Under the pieces are notes generated by a model, which worked only from the letters and a program-made list of their open reading frames with translations, had not been told where the DNA came from and did no database searches. From assembly GCF_008245005.1 (NCBI RefSeq), contig NZ_CP043427.1, positions 124,001-188,000 on the forward strand: 64,000 bases of DNA. The letters run 5' to 3'. The DNA is from Campylobacter sputorum subsp. sputorum (GTDB lineage: Bacteria; Campylobacterota; Campylobacteria; Campylobacterales; Campylobacteraceae). A program made the translations under genes and the position numbers. Of this stretch, positions 1-9,033 are shown piece by piece; position 1 is the stretch's first letter, and each line of letters begins with the position of its first letter.

Positions 1-600
1 ATATTCATAAATGCTGCGATGATTCATTGTTTTGATATCTTCTTTAAAGACAGCATTTCCACTTGAATTTAATAAAATAGTGTTTTTATTTAAAATTTTA
101 TTTTCATTAAAATATTCATATAATTTTTCTAAATCAAACTCTCCGGCAAGATATCCGTCCATATTTTTTATTATAAAAAATATGGACTCATCTTTATTTT
201 TATATATTTTGGGTTTGCTTATGTGAAAAAGAGATTCTTGATTTAGATTTTGCAAAATATACCCTGAGAAATTTGTAACATATTCAGCTTCATTGATTGA
301 TTTGTCGATATTAAGTACATTTCCTTGTTTGTCTAGATTGTATACAGCTCTTAAATATGGCATTTTCTGAAATAAAAAACTTGTATTAATATCATTTAAT
401 TTTGAATTTTGTATATCTTTTGCGGTATTTTGGATAAAAAAAGTAATCAAAGAGTCGCTTTTTTCTAAAGAAAAACTAATCTCTTTAGATATTTCGTTAA
501 TTTTAAAGATAACACTAAAAGCAAAAAATAACAAAACCACAATTGCATATATTATGTTGTTTAAATAGACATTTCTAATAGCTTTTGTTGATAAAACCAT
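1..600 (-). CDS. Membrane-anchored sensor protein, N-terminal 200 residues (gene runs off the window)
   Basis: An uninterrupted minus-strand reading frame runs from an ATG at 600 down to base 1, so only the first 200 codons are visible. Residues about 15-35 form a hydrophobic membrane segment (VVLLFFAFSVIF). They are followed by a soluble stretch that looks like an extracytoplasmic Cache-type sensor domain: helix after the membrane, then alternating beta segments with LRAVYNLDKQGNV and NMDGYLAGEFDL. Such domains usually precede a signalling module (GGDEF/EAL, histidine kinase or chemoreceptor), but that part lies outside the window, so the output domain is unknown. It is transcribed in the same direction as the tRNA-Sec gene just upstream of its start. 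Confidence 0.75.
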   Translation of the reverse strand, partial: MVLSTKAIRNVYLNNIIYAIVVLLFFAFSVIFKINEISKEISFSLEKSDSLITFFIQNTAKDIQNSKLNDINTSFLFQKMPYLRAVYNLDKQGNVLNIDKSINEAEYVTNFSGYILQNLNQESLFHISKPKIYKNKDESIFFIIKNMDGYLAGEFDLEKLYEYFNENKILNKNTILLNSSGNAVFKEDIKTMNHRSIYEY

Positions 601-685
601 TTTTCACTTTCAAATTTATTTTTGATTAATACAGTGAGCTATTTTATCTTAAATTTACTTTACTAAATATTATTTAAATCAAAGT

Positions 686-783
686 TGGCGAGAAGGTGAG
701 AGAATCGAACTCCCCACGAAACAGTCAACTGCCCCGTCCTCGGATTTGAAGTCCGCGAGATTCACCAGAATGCTTTACCTTCC
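686..783 (-). tRNA. selC: tRNA-Sec (anticodon TCA)
   Basis: The minus strand folds as a selenocysteine tRNA. The acceptor strand GGAAGGT faces ACCTTCT near an encoded CCA end. The anticodon stem-loop is CGGA-CTTCAAA-TCCG, giving anticodon TCA, which reads UGA. A long variable arm (GGGGCAGTTGACTG region) and a T arm with GTTCGATTC follow. About 98 nt including CCA, longer than ordinary tRNAs as expected for this type. Its presence implies that the genome also has selA, selB and selenoprotein genes, such as a formate dehydrogenase, outside this window. The acceptor pairing has a G-U at the first position. Confidence 0.93.
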
Positions 784-863
784 ATAAATTGGAATTATAT
801 CAGATTTTATATAAATTTTAGTTTGATTTTAGTAAAGTTAATAAATGGTTTTTGGGGCAAATT

Positions 864-1457
864 ATGAGATATATGATTTTATTTTTGGTGCCTTTTTTTA
901 TTTGTGCTTGTTCAACTTTGCCGCCTGCTTTAAATATACTTAGTGTTTTTGATCTATATTCTTCATCTCAAGATAGCAGAGATATCTATATACAAACAAA
1001 AGATAAAATCATAAAAACAAATATCCAATCACAAATTTTAGCCCATAAAACTCTAAGTAATTATGACATAGATGTAGAAAGTTTTTATGGCGAAGTTTTG
1101 TTGATAGGGGAAATAGATGAACCAAGCGATGAACAAAAAGCTATTGATATCGCAAAAAGTGTTTCTGGGGTAAATAAGATAAGAACTTTTTTGATACCAA
1201 AAAATGCCAATTCTTGTGGTATTTATGAAAATAACTCAATTTTACTTAAATTAAAAAAAGAATTTTATGCAGATAATGTGGTTAAAGGCTCAACAATAAG
1301 AGTAAATGTGATACAATGCAAAGTTATTTTAAGCGGTGTTGTAAATACGACAAATGAACTAAAACACATAATGTGGTATTCTACTCATATAGATAGTGTA
1401 GATGAGGTTTATTCGTTCATTCATGTGTTTGAAGAATTAAAAAACAAAAAGGATTAA
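864..1457 (+). CDS. BON-domain outer-membrane lipoprotein (DolP/YraP-like)
   Basis: An export signal MRYMILFLVPFFICAC ends in a lipobox with the lipidated Cys at residue 14. Two BON-like repeats follow. The first has the typical pattern of VESFYGEVLLIGEIDEPSDE then AIDIAKSVSGVNKIRTF, and the second has VIQCKVILSGVVNTTNE then IDSVDEVYSFIHVFEE. BON proteins such as E. coli DolP bind anionic phospholipid and support outer-membrane integrity, so this is probably an envelope-maintenance lipoprotein. I chose ATG 864; a TTG at 852 in the same frame would add four residues and break the usual short basic signal start. The downstream ATPase gene begins 3 nt after the stop, suggesting co-transcription. 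Confidence 0.8.
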   Translation: MRYMILFLVPFFICACSTLPPALNILSVFDLYSSSQDSRDIYIQTKDKIIKTNIQSQILAHKTLSNYDIDVESFYGEVLLIGEIDEPSDEQKAIDIAKSVSGVNKIRTFLIPKNANSCGIYENNSILLKLKKEFYADNVVKGSTIRVNVIQCKVILSGVVNTTNELKHIMWYSTHIDSVDEVYSFIHVFEELKNKKD

Positions 1458-1459
1458 AT

Positions 1460-2539
1460 TTGGATATCTTGGATATGTTTTATCAAAATCCTCCTAAAAT
1501 ATCTAAATTTTATGATAGAAAAATTAGTATTGATAGTGATAAATTTATTTTAAAAGGTGCTATAAATTCCGGTAAAACAACCCTTTTAAAAGAGTGGCTT
1601 TTAAGAAATGGAAATGATGATGAAATTTTATATGTAAATTTTGATGATATTAGATGTGATGAAAAATATATCAAAGAAAATTTAAGCAATTTTATACTTA
1701 CGCATAAAGGACTAAAAGCCATTGCTTTAGATGGTGTAAAAATTGATTTTGATCTTGATTTTGTAAATTTAAAAGTAGGTTGTGCGACCAAAAGTAACGA
1801 ACTTAAATTCAAAAATTATGATGAAATTTATGTAAATAATCTTGATTTTGAAGAATTTATGCTTTTTTATAAGAAAAAATTTGACATTAGAACTATGTTT
1901 AGTAGTTTTATAAATTACGGAAATGGCACTGGTAGTGTATTTTACGATATCAATGATATAACTATATTTTTGCAAAATATTTTGAAATCTAATTTAGACA
2001 AAACTCAGATAGAAATTTTAAAACAGTGCTGTGAGCTTACAAATAAAACTTTTAGCGCAAATGGCATTTATAAATTTTTAAAAGAGAGTATGAAAATATC
2101 AAAAGATAGGGTTTATGAGACTATTTTTAAATTTGAAAATGAAAAATATATAAATTTACTTCCTAAAATAAATCAGCCAAATGGTGCAAAGAAAATTTAT
2201 ATGAGCGATTTTGCGATGATTTCTGCTCTTAATGTTAATAAAAATTTTCAAACTATTTTTTCAAATATAGTTTATTGTGAGCTTTTGAAACTTAAAAAAG
2301 AGTTTTTTTATGAAAATGATATTGATTTTTTTATACCTGATTTAAATTTAGGAATATTATGCATACCTTTTAGACAAAGTGATTTGATATTTTTAAAATT
2401 TAAAAAACTTATAAATAAACTTAAATATTTAAACATAATAAAACTTATAGTTATTTCTATGTCAAATCAAGGTTTGTTAGAGATAGAGGGGATAAAATGT
2501 GAAATAATACCGTTTTGGCAATTTAGTGCGAGTTTGTAA
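1460..2539 (+). CDS. AAA_14/DUF4143-type ATP-binding protein
   Basis: A P-loop is visible near residue 35 (KGAINSGKTTLLKEW), followed by a short Walker-B-like strand (IALDGV) that lacks the usual acidic pair. The C-terminal third has the pattern of the DUF4143 nuclease-like fold: SNIVYCELLKL, FFYENDIDFFIP, then predicted strands ending FWQFSASL. Bacterial and archaeal ATPases of this AAA_14 plus DUF4143 type are widespread and have no settled function. The start is TTG with a good AAGGA ribosome site 6 nt upstream; an in-frame ATG lies five codons further on. It follows the BON lipoprotein with no room for a promoter. The protein has the usual length of about 360-400 residues; the weak Walker B makes real ATPase activity uncertain. 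Confidence 0.65.
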   Translation: MDILDMFYQNPPKISKFYDRKISIDSDKFILKGAINSGKTTLLKEWLLRNGNDDEILYVNFDDIRCDEKYIKENLSNFILTHKGLKAIALDGVKIDFDLDFVNLKVGCATKSNELKFKNYDEIYVNNLDFEEFMLFYKKKFDIRTMFSSFINYGNGTGSVFYDINDITIFLQNILKSNLDKTQIEILKQCCELTNKTFSANGIYKFLKESMKISKDRVYETIFKFENEKYINLLPKINQPNGAKKIYMSDFAMISALNVNKNFQTIFSNIVYCELLKLKKEFFYENDIDFFIPDLNLGILCIPFRQSDLIFLKFKKLINKLKYLNIIKLIVISMSNQGLLEIEGIKCEIIPFWQFSASL

Positions 2540-2541
2540 AA

Positions 2542-2559
2542 AAGGGGCTTTTGCCCCTT
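2542..2559. terminator. Bidirectional hairpin between the ATPase gene and dps
   Basis: A perfect 7-bp stem, AAGGGGC-TTTT-GCCCCTT, lies between the stops of two convergent genes, 3 nt after one and 4 nt before the other. GC content is far above the local background. The U-run after the stem is weak on both strands. Confidence 0.7.
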
Positions 2560-2562
2560 AAA

Positions 2563-3000
2563 TTAACCTAACATAGCATTTAGCATCCAAATTCTTTTTT
2601 CTATACCAGCTATGTGATCTTCTGCAAATGCTACTGTTGTAGAATCATCTTTCTCATCAGCTACTTCTCTTAACTTTTTAAATTCTTTTAGTAAATACTC
2701 ATAAGATTTTATCATACCAGCTACTACATCTTTTGGGCAGAAAGTATCTGATTTTAAAGGTTCAACTTTTGATGTCTCCATTAAAGTTTTTGGACAAACT
2801 ATAGCTTTTCCACCAAGTTGGATAGCTCTTTCAGCTGAATCATCAAAAAGTTCGCTCATTTCTTTATAAGCTTCTTCTGTATAGTTATGAATTGATAAAA
2901 ACTGCAATCCTTTTACATTCCAATGATAGTTGTGAAACTGTATGTAGAGGATATTTGCATCCGCTTGTATTTGATTTAATTGCTCGATAACTTTTGACAT
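2563..3000 (-). CDS. dps: Dps family DNA-protecting ferritin-like protein
   Basis: At 145 residues this is the normal length for a small Dps. The N-terminal ferroxidase helix is recognisable (FHNYHWNVKGLQFLSIH), with the His and Asp/Glu ligands that sit between subunits. The second helix has EMSELFDDSAERAIQLGG, and the C-terminal helix ends in AGIEKRIWMLNAML. Dps dodecamers oxidise ferrous iron with peroxide, store it in the cytoplasm and limit Fenton damage to DNA. The start is supported by an AGAAGGAGA ribosome site. The promoter carries an extended -10 and an AT palindrome that could bind Fur or PerR. Confidence 0.93.
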   Translation of the reverse strand: MSKVIEQLNQIQADANILYIQFHNYHWNVKGLQFLSIHNYTEEAYKEMSELFDDSAERAIQLGGKAIVCPKTLMETSKVEPLKSDTFCPKDVVAGMIKSYEYLLKEFKKLREVADEKDDSTTVAFAEDHIAGIEKRIWMLNAMLG

Positions 3001-3028
3001 ATTGTCTCCTTCTCATTTAATTTTAGGA

Positions 3029-3063
3029 ATTATAACATATAAATTCTTAAATAATAATTATTA
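3029..3063 (-). promoter_or_regulatory. dps promoter with extended -10 and overlapping AT palindrome
   Basis: On the minus strand TGTTATAAT (-10 at 3034-3029) matches an extended -10 element. A 12-bp perfect palindrome, TAATAATTATTA, at 3052-3063 lies where a -35 region would be. It resembles Fur/PerR-type sites, which is reasonable for dps, but no binding protein can be assigned from sequence alone. Confidence 0.55.
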
Positions 3064-3173
3064 CTATTTAAAATATTATATTTATAATAACTAATATCGT
3101 TATTATATACAATTTAAATAAATAAATGGATAAAGTTGTTATAATTGCATATAAATTGAATCAAGGGATGTTA

Positions 3174-4652
3174 ATGAGTAAAGAAGAGTATGAAGTTGTG
3201 ATTTTGTGCGTATTTGGGCTGTTAATATTGTCGTTAGTTTTTTGTGTAATGTATTTTATCAAATTTAAAAATATGCAAATAAGACTAGAAAATGAGATAA
3301 ATAATGCCAAAGAAAATATAGATGAAAGAATGCAAATTATAGATGATTTAAAGAAAAATTTACAAAAACAAGAAGTTTTAAATGATGAGTTGCAAAAAAA
3401 TTTGGCAGTAAGCGAAACAAATTGTATAAATTTGCAAGATAAGATAGATGAGAATATGTTGCAAAATACAAACTTAAACTCAAAAATTTCATCTTTGCAA
3501 GACAAGGTTATGGAATTAAATAGCGAGAATTCAGCCTTAAATTTATCCATAAAAACTAAGATAGATGAGATAAATGAACTTAAAGAAAGTATGAAAAACG
3601 ACAAAGAAAAACTAGAGCTTAGCTTTAAATCACAAGTTGAGAATATGAAAAATTTTCTAGAACAAGGCATAAAAGCAAATTTTGAAAATATAAAAAATGC
3701 AAATATAAAAGAACTAAGCGAAGATTCTAAAAAGAAATTTGATGAACTTATAAAACCTTTAAATGATAATATTAAAGAGTATCGCGAAAAGATGATTCAA
3801 ACTGACACGAATTTTAAGAGCATATTTGAAAATTTCCAAAAAGAAGCACTAAAACTTGGCACTCAAGCTGACGCACTTGCAAATGCATTAAAAGGCGATA
3901 AAAAAATGCTAGGAAATTTAGGCGAATTACAGCTTGAAAAAATTTTAGATGCAAGTGGGCTTGTAAAAGGGCATAATTATCACACTCAAGTTGGATACAA
4001 AGATGAAAATGGCAATCAGAAATTTCTTGATTTGGTTGTGGATTTTGATAGTGATAAAAAAGCTATAATTGATGCTAAATTTTCGCTTGTAAATTATAGT
4101 AATTACTGCGAAAGCAGCGATGAAAAAGAAAAAATTATATATGCTAAAAAACTTGCAAATGATCTTAGAAATCACATAAATACGCTTGATAGCAAAGAGT
4201 ATAAAGATTATGATACCAAGGCATATCCGTATATTTTTATGTTTATACCTTATGATAATATTTTGAGGGTTGGACTTACCCAGGATAATAATCTTTATAC
4301 TTATGCGTATGAAAAGGGCATTTTTATAACAACGCCGCTTACCTTACTAATGGCATTAAAAACAATATATATATGTTGGTTAAATTTACAAAGCGACAAA
4401 AAAGCTGAAAATATCTTAAAACTTGCTGGTCAAATTTATGATAAATTTGTGCTTGTATGTGAAAAATTTCAAACCCTAGATACTAGATTAAACTCGCTTC
4501 AAAATAGTAAAGATGAAATTCATAAAACCCTAAGCGGACGAGGCGGAATGTCAAGTTATATAGAAAAGTTAAAAACACAGGGTGCAAAAACGACAAAAAG
4601 CTTACCAAAAGAGCTTTATGATGAAGCCGAAATACTTGATAGTGATTTATGA
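3174..4652 (+). CDS. rmuC: RmuC family DNA recombination protein
   Basis: An N-terminal membrane segment (about residues 8-30, VVILCVFGLLILSLVFCVMYF) is followed by a long coiled coil (about residues 40-170, rich in Glu, Lys, Asn, Leu heptads). The RmuC nuclease-like domain comes next: GNLGELQLEKILDASGLVKG, then LDLVVDFDSDKKAIIDAKFS (the Asp...Asp-Ala-Lys core of the PD-(D/E)XK-like fold), then YPYIFMFIPYDN and LTLLMALKTI. RmuC proteins limit recombination at inverted repeats. I start at ATG 3174 because AAGGG lies just upstream. A longer frame from 3126 would add residues ahead of the membrane segment with no ribosome site. Confidence 0.88.
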   Translation: MSKEEYEVVILCVFGLLILSLVFCVMYFIKFKNMQIRLENEINNAKENIDERMQIIDDLKKNLQKQEVLNDELQKNLAVSETNCINLQDKIDENMLQNTNLNSKISSLQDKVMELNSENSALNLSIKTKIDEINELKESMKNDKEKLELSFKSQVENMKNFLEQGIKANFENIKNANIKELSEDSKKKFDELIKPLNDNIKEYREKMIQTDTNFKSIFENFQKEALKLGTQADALANALKGDKKMLGNLGELQLEKILDASGLVKGHNYHTQVGYKDENGNQKFLDLVVDFDSDKKAIIDAKFSLVNYSNYCESSDEKEKIIYAKKLANDLRNHINTLDSKEYKDYDTKAYPYIFMFIPYDNILRVGLTQDNNLYTYAYEKGIFITTPLTLLMALKTIYICWLNLQSDKKAENILKLAGQIYDKFVLVCEKFQTLDTRLNSLQNSKDEIHKTLSGRGGMSSYIEKLKTQGAKTTKSLPKELYDEAEILDSDL

Positions 4653-5123
4653 TAAGCACATTAACTTTATTTTTAGTTTTGTCAAAAAAGATTAAATGAG
4701 AGTGTATAGCGAGATATAACAATAACACCATTTAGTGTTTTGTATTTATATAAGTGAAACGATGATAAGGCTGGTGGTTTTTTGGATTACTGCCTTATTT
4801 AGCTATTTATAATAAAAGCAATTCTCGCATTTTTGATATTTATAGCAATTTTTATAGATTTATTTTTCAAAAAATATTTAAAACAAACAAGTTTTTAGAA
4901 AGTAGTTACTTAATTGTTTTGCATTTAAATTATGTCCATTAGAAAAACTATATTTTTATGCTATAAATTTATAACATAAAATATAAATTATAATTTTTTA
5001 AGCTCTTGATTGCATTTATTTTTTGTTACTAAATATTAAGTTATATTTAATAAATATTCATATATAATCACGATTTGATATTTTATATCATTATTATTAT
5101 CATTATTAAAGGCTATATGTAGT
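4653..5123. other. Gene-poor 470-bp AT-rich spacer with a possible broken small membrane ORF
   Basis: No intact gene is supported here. At 4762-4809 a short frame reads MIRLVVFWITALFSYL and stops; the next frame from 4803 continues with a hydrophobic segment, AILAFLIFIAIFIDLFFKKY, up to the stop at 4896-4898. Joined by one base change they would give a protein of about 45 residues with two membrane segments, so this could be a decayed small ORF, but chance in AT-rich DNA is equally likely. The last 40 bases hold the Fur-like site ahead of the chaN-like gene. Confidence 0.35.
5086..5108 (+). promoter_or_regulatory. Candidate Fur box upstream of the chaN-ctuA-exbBD-tonB-hugZ operon
   Basis: The run TATCATTATTATTATCATT sits 15-38 bases before the first start codon. 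It contains overlapping ATTATCATT-type hexamers as in Fur operators. Together with the iron-uptake genes downstream this makes iron repression the likely control. Motif reading only. Confidence 0.6.
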
Positions 5124-5990
5124 ATGTTAATAAGACTAATGTCTTACATCTGTATTTTTATATTGTGTGTATTTATAGAAGGTTGTGCTAAAAAAGTAGA
5201 AATTTTACCAAGTGAGTTTAATGATTTTAAGATTGTTTCATTAAAAAATCACGAGGAAATCACATATGATGATTTTATAAATAGGCTTTTAAAATACGAT
5301 ATTATTCTTCTTGGCGAAGAGCATATAAATACATATCACCACATAATGCAATCAAAAATCATACAAGATCTTAGCAATAATTTAAATTTAGATATCGCAT
5401 TAGAAATGTTTAGCTCATCTCATCAAGATATTTTAGACGAAGCTAAACACAATTTTGAAAATATTTCAAAGAGTATGTTAAAAAAATCATTAATGTGGGA
5501 TGATAAGTGGCAATACAGCTATTATAAAACACTTATGCAGACTATATTTTATCTGCCAAATACAAATATTTTGGGTGCAAATTTAAATAAAAATGAAATT
5601 TCAACAATATACAAAGGAGCTATGGCATTAATGGGTAATTTATCAACAAAAAAAGAGGTTAAAGATAAAATAGGGGATTTCATAAAACCTACTCATGATA
5701 TATCTGATGAAGATATTTTAAACAAACTTATCAAAATTCAGCAATATAAAGATAGGAGAATGGCTGATATATTGGTTCATTCAAAAAATAAAATAGTATT
5801 AATTGCTGGTAGATATCATGTAAATAAATTAAGCGGAGTTCCTTTGCATATAATGGATTATAAAAGTAAAAAAAATTTCGTAAGCGTAGGTTTGGGTTTT
5901 GAAAATGAAACCATCAAAGATATAAAAAATAATGAATTTGATTTTATGATATTTTTTAATGATTATAAAGAAAGAAGGGAAGTTAAATGA
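5124..5990 (+). CDS. chaN: ChaN family haem/iron-associated lipoprotein
   Basis: The signal peptide ends in the lipobox IEGC (Cys about residue 21). The body shows the ChaN (DUF399) pattern: YDIILLGEEHINTYHH (strand and Glu-His pair near residues 65-75), LDIALEMFSSSHQ, and near the end IVLIAGRYHVNKLSGVPLHI. C. jejuni ChaN is an outer-membrane lipoprotein that binds two haems in a dimer and is encoded next to an iron receptor; this gene has the same neighbour. It is first in the operon and overlaps the receptor gene by 4 nt (ATGA), indicating translational coupling. It corresponds to C. jejuni Cj0177 by context. Confidence 0.85.
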   Translation: MLIRLMSYICIFILCVFIEGCAKKVEILPSEFNDFKIVSLKNHEEITYDDFINRLLKYDIILLGEEHINTYHHIMQSKIIQDLSNNLNLDIALEMFSSSHQDILDEAKHNFENISKSMLKKSLMWDDKWQYSYYKTLMQTIFYLPNTNILGANLNKNEISTIYKGAMALMGNLSTKKEVKDKIGDFIKPTHDISDEDILNKLIKIQQYKDRRMADILVHSKNKIVLIAGRYHVNKLSGVPLHIMDYKSKKNFVSVGLGFENETIKDIKNNEFDFMIFFNDYKERREVK

Positions 5991-8242
5991 GATTATTTGG
6001 TTGTTTAAAATTATTTAGCTTTTTTGTTATAGTAAATTATGTTTATGCAAATGAGCTTAAATTTGATGCTTTGGATGTTTCTGGATCTGAGATAAGTAGC
6101 GAAGTTAAGCCATTTGTTACTCCTGGTGCTGTAAGTCATAGAAGCGATATATCAGACAATACTCAAAGTCTTGATTCGATAGTTAGATCAATGCCTGGAA
6201 GCTACACAAATACAGACCAAAGTCAAGGAACATTACAAGTAAATTTGCGTGGTGTAACAGGTCTTGGTAGAGTTAATACAACTATAGATGGAGTAACTCA
6301 GACTTTTTTTGGTACAGCAGCCGATAATGGCAAATTTCATTTAGGACAAGGAACGCTTGGTTCTTCTTCTTTTGGAGCTCCGATAGATCAAAATTTTATA
6401 GTTGGTGTTGATATAGAAAAAGGAACTTTTAGTGGAGGAAATGGTGGGCTTATGGGTTCTGCAAATTTTAGAACTATAGGCGTAGATGATGTTGTAAGAG
6501 ATGGAAATATATTTGGATTTTATGGAAAATATAGTTATGGTTCAAATAAGATAGGACCAAATTATATGGGAACTTTAGCTTCTAAAGTAGAGTTAGAAGA
6601 TGATGCTAGTTTGGGATTTTTGTTTGGATATAGTGGTAAGAAAATTTCTCAAAACTATAAAACTGGAAACGGAGATAATATAGGCGGATTAAACCATGAA
6701 GATGATGATGGAGAGAATGAATATATAAGTCCATTTGACCCAAAATCTCTTACTCAGCGTCCAAAAGGTTATCTTTCTAAAATAGAATTTGCTCCTAATA
6801 GCGAAAATAAAGCTATTTTAACATACAGGGGGTATAAAAATGATCTAGCTGGAAGAGATATAACTAACAACTCTTATCAGTTAAATTATAACTATAATCC
6901 TTATAGTGATTTTATAAATTTTGATTTATTGCTTGCATACAATGATGGTAAGCAAAAATATAGTAAAGATGGCACAATATATTCAAATCCGCATTTAACA
7001 AAAGATGGAAATTTGGTTGCAAATAATAAAGCTTTTACTTTTGATATGTCAAATACATTTTTATATAAAATTGTGGATATAGACGCAAGATCTAAATTTG
7101 GATTAAATTACTTAAATAATGAGTATAAAAATAATCTAGAAGATGGTGGAGAAAGTGCTAACTGGTCTGCGGAAGCAACACCTTTTCAGCCAAGAGGAAA
7201 AGGAAAAAATACAACATTATATTTAGATAATGAGTTTAAATATGATATTTTTACTTTATCATCAAATTTAAATTTATATAGATGGAATTTAAATGGGCAT
7301 AAACCAGAGTGTTATCGCAATCCAAACTGTTTTCCAAAAGCAGCAGTTGATATAGACAAAGATGGCACTGAGTTTAATTATTCTTTAATCGGCTCACTTA
7401 ATTTACACGATCTGTTTAGTCCATTTTTAAGCTATTCTAAAACAACAAGACCACCAACACCACAAGAGATGTTTTTTGCTGATTCTTTTGGCGATGGTGT
7501 AAATCCTTTTTTAAAGCCAGAAGAGGCTAAAACTTGGCAAATAGGTTTTAATAGTTATAAGGATGATTTATTTGCCCAAGATGATAAATTTGGCTTTAAA
7601 GCCCTTTATTACAATACCAAAGTTGATGATTTTATATATAATCGATCTTTTGCAGACGATAAAGCAAATAGATGGACACTTCATCTAAATCACTACGATG
7701 AGGTATATTTTAAAGGTTATGAGGTAGAGTTAAATTATGATATGAATATATTGTATATAATAGCAAGCTATTCTTATCAAAAATCAAATCAACCGATTAA
7801 TGAAACATACGGAAATGATATGTTTGGTTTAGGAAAAATAACCGAACTTCCAAGGGATTATGCGACTATTGATTTAGGAACGAGATTTTTTAATAAAAAA
7901 TTAAACATAGGTATGATAGCTAAATACACAGGAAAAGCAAAGAGAGTTGATAGGGATAGTGATGCAAGAGTTGATGAAGATGATTCATTATCTCAGAGAA
8001 AATCGCAAGATCTTCCAAGCATACCTACGGTTTATGATTTGTATGCTATTTACAAGCCAAATGATAAATTTACATTTAAATTTGAAGTGCAAAACTTAAC
8101 AGATAAAAATTACATGGATGCTTTAAATGCTTACAATTCAGCTGAGCCAGAAATTTTAGATAAAAATGAAAACGATATATATCTATTTCCAAATAAAGCT
8201 CGTGGCAGAACATTTTTAGCAAGTTTTTCATATAGGTTTTAA
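5987..8242 (+). CDS. ctuA: TonB-dependent outer-membrane receptor, CtuA-like
   Basis: The 751-residue protein has a signal peptide (cleavage after about VNYVYA), a TonB-box-like segment (LKFDALDVSG), a plug domain with IVRSMPGSYTNTDQ, VNLRGVTGLGRVNTTIDGV, and a long beta barrel ending in aromatic RTFLASFSYRF, as outer-membrane insertion requires. In C. jejuni the gene at this place (Cj0178, ctuA) is linked to use of host iron proteins (lactoferrin/transferrin). Ligand specificity here cannot be read from sequence. A Cys pair (PECYRNPNC) in a predicted surface loop is notable. It is followed directly by exbB (overlapping TAATG), so receptor and energy module are co-transcribed. Confidence 0.85.
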   Translation: MRLFGCLKLFSFFVIVNYVYANELKFDALDVSGSEISSEVKPFVTPGAVSHRSDISDNTQSLDSIVRSMPGSYTNTDQSQGTLQVNLRGVTGLGRVNTTIDGVTQTFFGTAADNGKFHLGQGTLGSSSFGAPIDQNFIVGVDIEKGTFSGGNGGLMGSANFRTIGVDDVVRDGNIFGFYGKYSYGSNKIGPNYMGTLASKVELEDDASLGFLFGYSGKKISQNYKTGNGDNIGGLNHEDDDGENEYISPFDPKSLTQRPKGYLSKIEFAPNSENKAILTYRGYKNDLAGRDITNNSYQLNYNYNPYSDFINFDLLLAYNDGKQKYSKDGTIYSNPHLTKDGNLVANNKAFTFDMSNTFLYKIVDIDARSKFGLNYLNNEYKNNLEDGGESANWSAEATPFQPRGKGKNTTLYLDNEFKYDIFTLSSNLNLYRWNLNGHKPECYRNPNCFPKAAVDIDKDGTEFNYSLIGSLNLHDLFSPFLSYSKTTRPPTPQEMFFADSFGDGVNPFLKPEEAKTWQIGFNSYKDDLFAQDDKFGFKALYYNTKVDDFIYNRSFADDKANRWTLHLNHYDEVYFKGYEVELNYDMNILYIIASYSYQKSNQPINETYGNDMFGLGKITELPRDYATIDLGTRFFNKKLNIGMIAKYTGKAKRVDRDSDARVDEDDSLSQRKSQDLPSIPTVYDLYAIYKPNDKFTFKFEVQNLTDKNYMDALNAYNSAEPEILDKNENDIYLFPNKARGRTFLASFSYRF

Positions 8243-9033
8243 TGATGAAAATATTTAAAATTTTTATAGCAATTTTTTTGATTTTTAATGTTAGTTTTTG
8301 TGATGAAAGATTAATGCTTGATACCAATGATAGTATTTTAAGCTCAAATGCTTTGGAAAATAATCATTCATCAGAGTTATCAATAATGTCTTTGTATGAA
8401 AATGCTCACATAGTAGTTAAAGTCGTGATATATATATTAGTATTTTTTTCTATTATAACTTGGTGTGTATTTATAGTAAAATTTATCGCATTTTCTTGTG
8501 CTTTTAGAAGAATTAAAAAAGATGAAAGATTTTTAAAAAAATTACAAAGTTTGGATGATGAAATAATTTTGTATAAAAAAAGCTATCTTTTGTTAATGAT
8601 AAATGAAGTAAAAGACGAGATTTTAAAGAGCAAAGTCGTAGATAAAGATCTTAAAAATCGTATAAAATTTAGACTGGAAATTCAGATAAACAAATTCACA
8701 AGTATTATAAAATATGGCATTTCTTTGCTTGCTAGCATAGGGGCAGTTTCGCCATTTATAGGTCTATTTGGTACAGTTTGGGGGATAATGAATAGCTTTA
8801 CTTCAATAGCAGCTAGTGATAATGTTAGTTTGAGTGTTGTAGCTCCAGGTATTGCAGAAGCACTTTTTGCGACAGCTCTAGGGCTTATCGCTGCTATACC
8901 GGCTGTTTTATTTTATAATTATTTTACAAAGCTATCATCAAGATTTTCAGAAAAAATTTCATACTTAGTTAGTGATTTATATATCATAAGTGATAGAGAA
9001 ATTTCTAAAAAGGATAGCCATGTTGACATATGA
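8242..9033 (+). CDS. exbB: ExbB family proton-channel subunit (N-terminally extended type)
   Basis: The MotA/TolQ/ExbB domain occupies the C-terminal half: ISLLASIGAVSPFIGLFGTVWG then VSLSVVAPGIAEALFATALGL and IPAVLFYNYF. A segment at about residues 50-80 supplies the first membrane helix. The 263-residue length includes an extra N-terminal signal-like helix and a 35-residue linker, as in extended ExbB proteins of some proteobacteria. ExbB with ExbD uses proton flow to energise TonB. The start overlaps the receptor stop (TAATG). The gene overlaps exbD by 14 nt. Confidence 0.92.
   Translation: MMKIFKIFIAIFLIFNVSFCDERLMLDTNDSILSSNALENNHSSELSIMSLYENAHIVVKVVIYILVFFSIITWCVFIVKFIAFSCAFRRIKKDERFLKKLQSLDDEIILYKKSYLLLMINEVKDEILKSKVVDKDLKNRIKFRLEIQINKFTSIIKYGISLLASIGAVSPFIGLFGTVWGIMNSFTSIAASDNVSLSVVAPGIAEALFATALGLIAAIPAVLFYNYFTKLSSRFSEKISYLVSDLYIISDREISKKDSHVDI

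Noticed and set aside
3126-3173. Upstream extension of rmuC to ATG 3126
   Set aside because: No ribosome site is present and the extra 16 residues precede the membrane helix without family support.
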